Positions 13,697-14,506 of a stretch of 14,506 bases of DNA are shown in pieces. Numbering within the stretch: the stretch's first letter is position 1; each line of letters opens with the position of its first letter. The position numbers and the translations under genes were made by a program. Source of the stretch: Gemmatimonadota bacterium (GTDB lineage Bacteria > Gemmatimonadota > Gemmatimonadetes > Gemmatimonadales > GWC2-71-9). Location: contig QHTX01000115.1 of NCBI GenBank assembly GCA_003220975.1, forward strand, positions 1 to 14,506. Direction: 5' to 3'. The notes below the pieces were generated by a model. That model made no database searches and was not told the DNA's origin. It worked only from the letters and a program-made list of their open reading frames with translations.

Positions 13697-14506
13697 ATGC
13701 CCGCGTCGACCCCGCGTCTCCAGTCCCCCTGCCCACTGCCGCGCCGCGCATTCCTGTCCGCCGCCGCCGCCGCGGCCGGTGGACTCGCGCTCGCCTGCGT
13801 CGATCGCGCGACCGGCGTCGCGATGCTCCCCCCGCTCACGGCCTCGCGTCTGCCGGATCCGGAGGCCTCGGGGATCGAGCACGTCGTGCTCGTGATGATG
13901 GAAAACCGCTCGTTCGACCACTTCCTGGGATGGCTGCCCGGGGCCAACGGGCGCCAGGCGGGACTCACCTACATCGATTCCGCCGGCACCGGCCACGCCA
14001 CCTATCCCCTCGCGCCCGATTTCCAGGGCTGTGGCCACGCCGACCCCGACCATTCGTACGAGGGCGGGCGCGTCGAGTATGACGGCGGAGCCTGTGACGG
14101 CTGGCTTCGAGCGAACGACATCTTCTCGATCGGCTACTATCAGGAGGACGATCTCCCGTTCCTCGGCCGCGCCGTGCCGCAGTGGACGTCGTTCGATCGC
14201 TACTTCTGCGCGATCATGGCCCCGACCTTCCCGAACCGCGTGTACCAGCATGCCGGCCAGACCGACCGGATCAGCAACACGCTCGACCTCTCGACCCTGC
14301 CGACGATCTGGGACCGCCTGGCCGCGCGGGGACTCGAGGGCCGCTACTACTTCGGCGACGTGCCGGCGCTGGCGTTCTGGGGCGCTAAGTACGTCCCGAT
14401 CAGCCGCCCGAGCGATGCCTTCTTCGCCGACTGCGCAGCCGGCACGTTGCCGCAGGTGGCGTACGTCGACCCGCCGTTCCTGGGCGAGGCGACCGGGACC
14501 GGTCCG
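13697..14506 (+). CDS. Phosphoesterase of the phospholipase C/acid phosphatase type, Tat-exported, N-terminal part
   Basis: The 270 visible residues run open to the window end. The start ATG 13697 has a very strong ribosome site (GGAGGTGA, 13687-13694). A twin-arginine signal follows: PRRAFLSAAAAAAGGLALAC (residues 16-35), with RRAFL matching the Tat motif. The enzyme domain starts at IEHVVLVMMENRSFDHFLGWLPG; the ENRSFDH motif with its metal-binding Glu/Asn is the hallmark of the PF04185 phosphoesterases, which cleave phosphodiester or phosphomonoester bonds outside the cytoplasm. Further family marks are PQWTSFDRYFCAIMAPTFPNRVYQHAGQTD and LPTIWDRLAARGLEGRYYFGD. It is divergent from the radical SAM gene. 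Lipid or other substrate specificity cannot be judged. Full family members have about 450-700 residues, so much of the gene is outside. Confidence 0.93.
   Translation, partial: MPASTPRLQSPCPLPRRAFLSAAAAAAGGLALACVDRATGVAMLPPLTASRLPDPEASGIEHVVLVMMENRSFDHFLGWLPGANGRQAGLTYIDSAGTGHATYPLAPDFQGCGHADPDHSYEGGRVEYDGGACDGWLRANDIFSIGYYQEDDLPFLGRAVPQWTSFDRYFCAIMAPTFPNRVYQHAGQTDRISNTLDLSTLPTIWDRLAARGLEGRYYFGDVPALAFWGAKYVPISRPSDAFFADCAAGTLPQVAYVDPPFLGEATGTGP

Overview
The window is high-GC bacterial DNA with densely packed genes and compact operons. Lipoproteins, an RND pump with a TolC-family outer-membrane protein, and a twin-arginine exported enzyme point to a didermic (Gram-negative-type) bacterium. The GroES-like and bacilliredoxin proteins and the apparently leaderless promoters would suit Gemmatimonadota or another soil phylum, but that is an impression; no rRNA or other marker is present. 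No tRNA, rRNA, CRISPR array, insertion sequence or origin was recognised, and no gap longer than 300 bases lacks a gene.

Layout. (1) 1-222, minus: start of a RecQ-family helicase, cut by the window edge. (2) 301-1012, minus: a GroES-like co-chaperonin followed after 4 bp by a small zinc-ribbon protein. (3) 1171-3152, plus: an unrecognised polytopic membrane protein and a von Willebrand A lipoprotein, translationally coupled (ATGA overlap), behind a good candidate promoter. (4) 3153-3242: exactly ten 9-bp units forming an inverted repeat between convergent stop codons. (5) 3243-3680, minus: a BrxA/BrxB-family bacilliredoxin with a TATAAT box six bases before its start codon. (6) 3709-6696, plus: OmpR-type response regulator, histidine kinase lacking a normal HAMP domain, and a YncE-like beta-propeller. 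(7) 12014-6698, minus: a tripartite efflux operon (TolC-family protein, membrane fusion protein, RND permease) with 4-bp GTGA overlaps. The permease reading frame is broken by two compensating frameshifts. (8) 13549-12071, minus: a radical SAM protein whose apparent stop is very probably a selenocysteine codon. (9) 13697-14506, plus: a twin-arginine exported phospholipase C-like phosphoesterase running off the window.

The most interesting item is region 8. The radical SAM frame appears to end ...PWFC-TGA, but the codons across the TGA read C-U-A-E-P, the tail motif of a known radical SAM (seleno)protein family. A good bacterial SECIS-like hairpin starts 8 bases downstream, with its apical loop 20 bases after the UGA. 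Conventional annotation would truncate the protein and lose the motif. The same protein has Ser where the third Cys of the radical SAM CxxxCxxC motif is expected, and a ten-proline linker encoded by a G-rich tract.

How the genes work together: the two-component pair lies close to the efflux operon, separated only by the convergent yncE-like gene, and may control it. A 16-bp perfect dyad sits just upstream of the TolC-family gene. This link is inferred. The membrane protein/vWA pair is an uncharacterised envelope module of unknown role.
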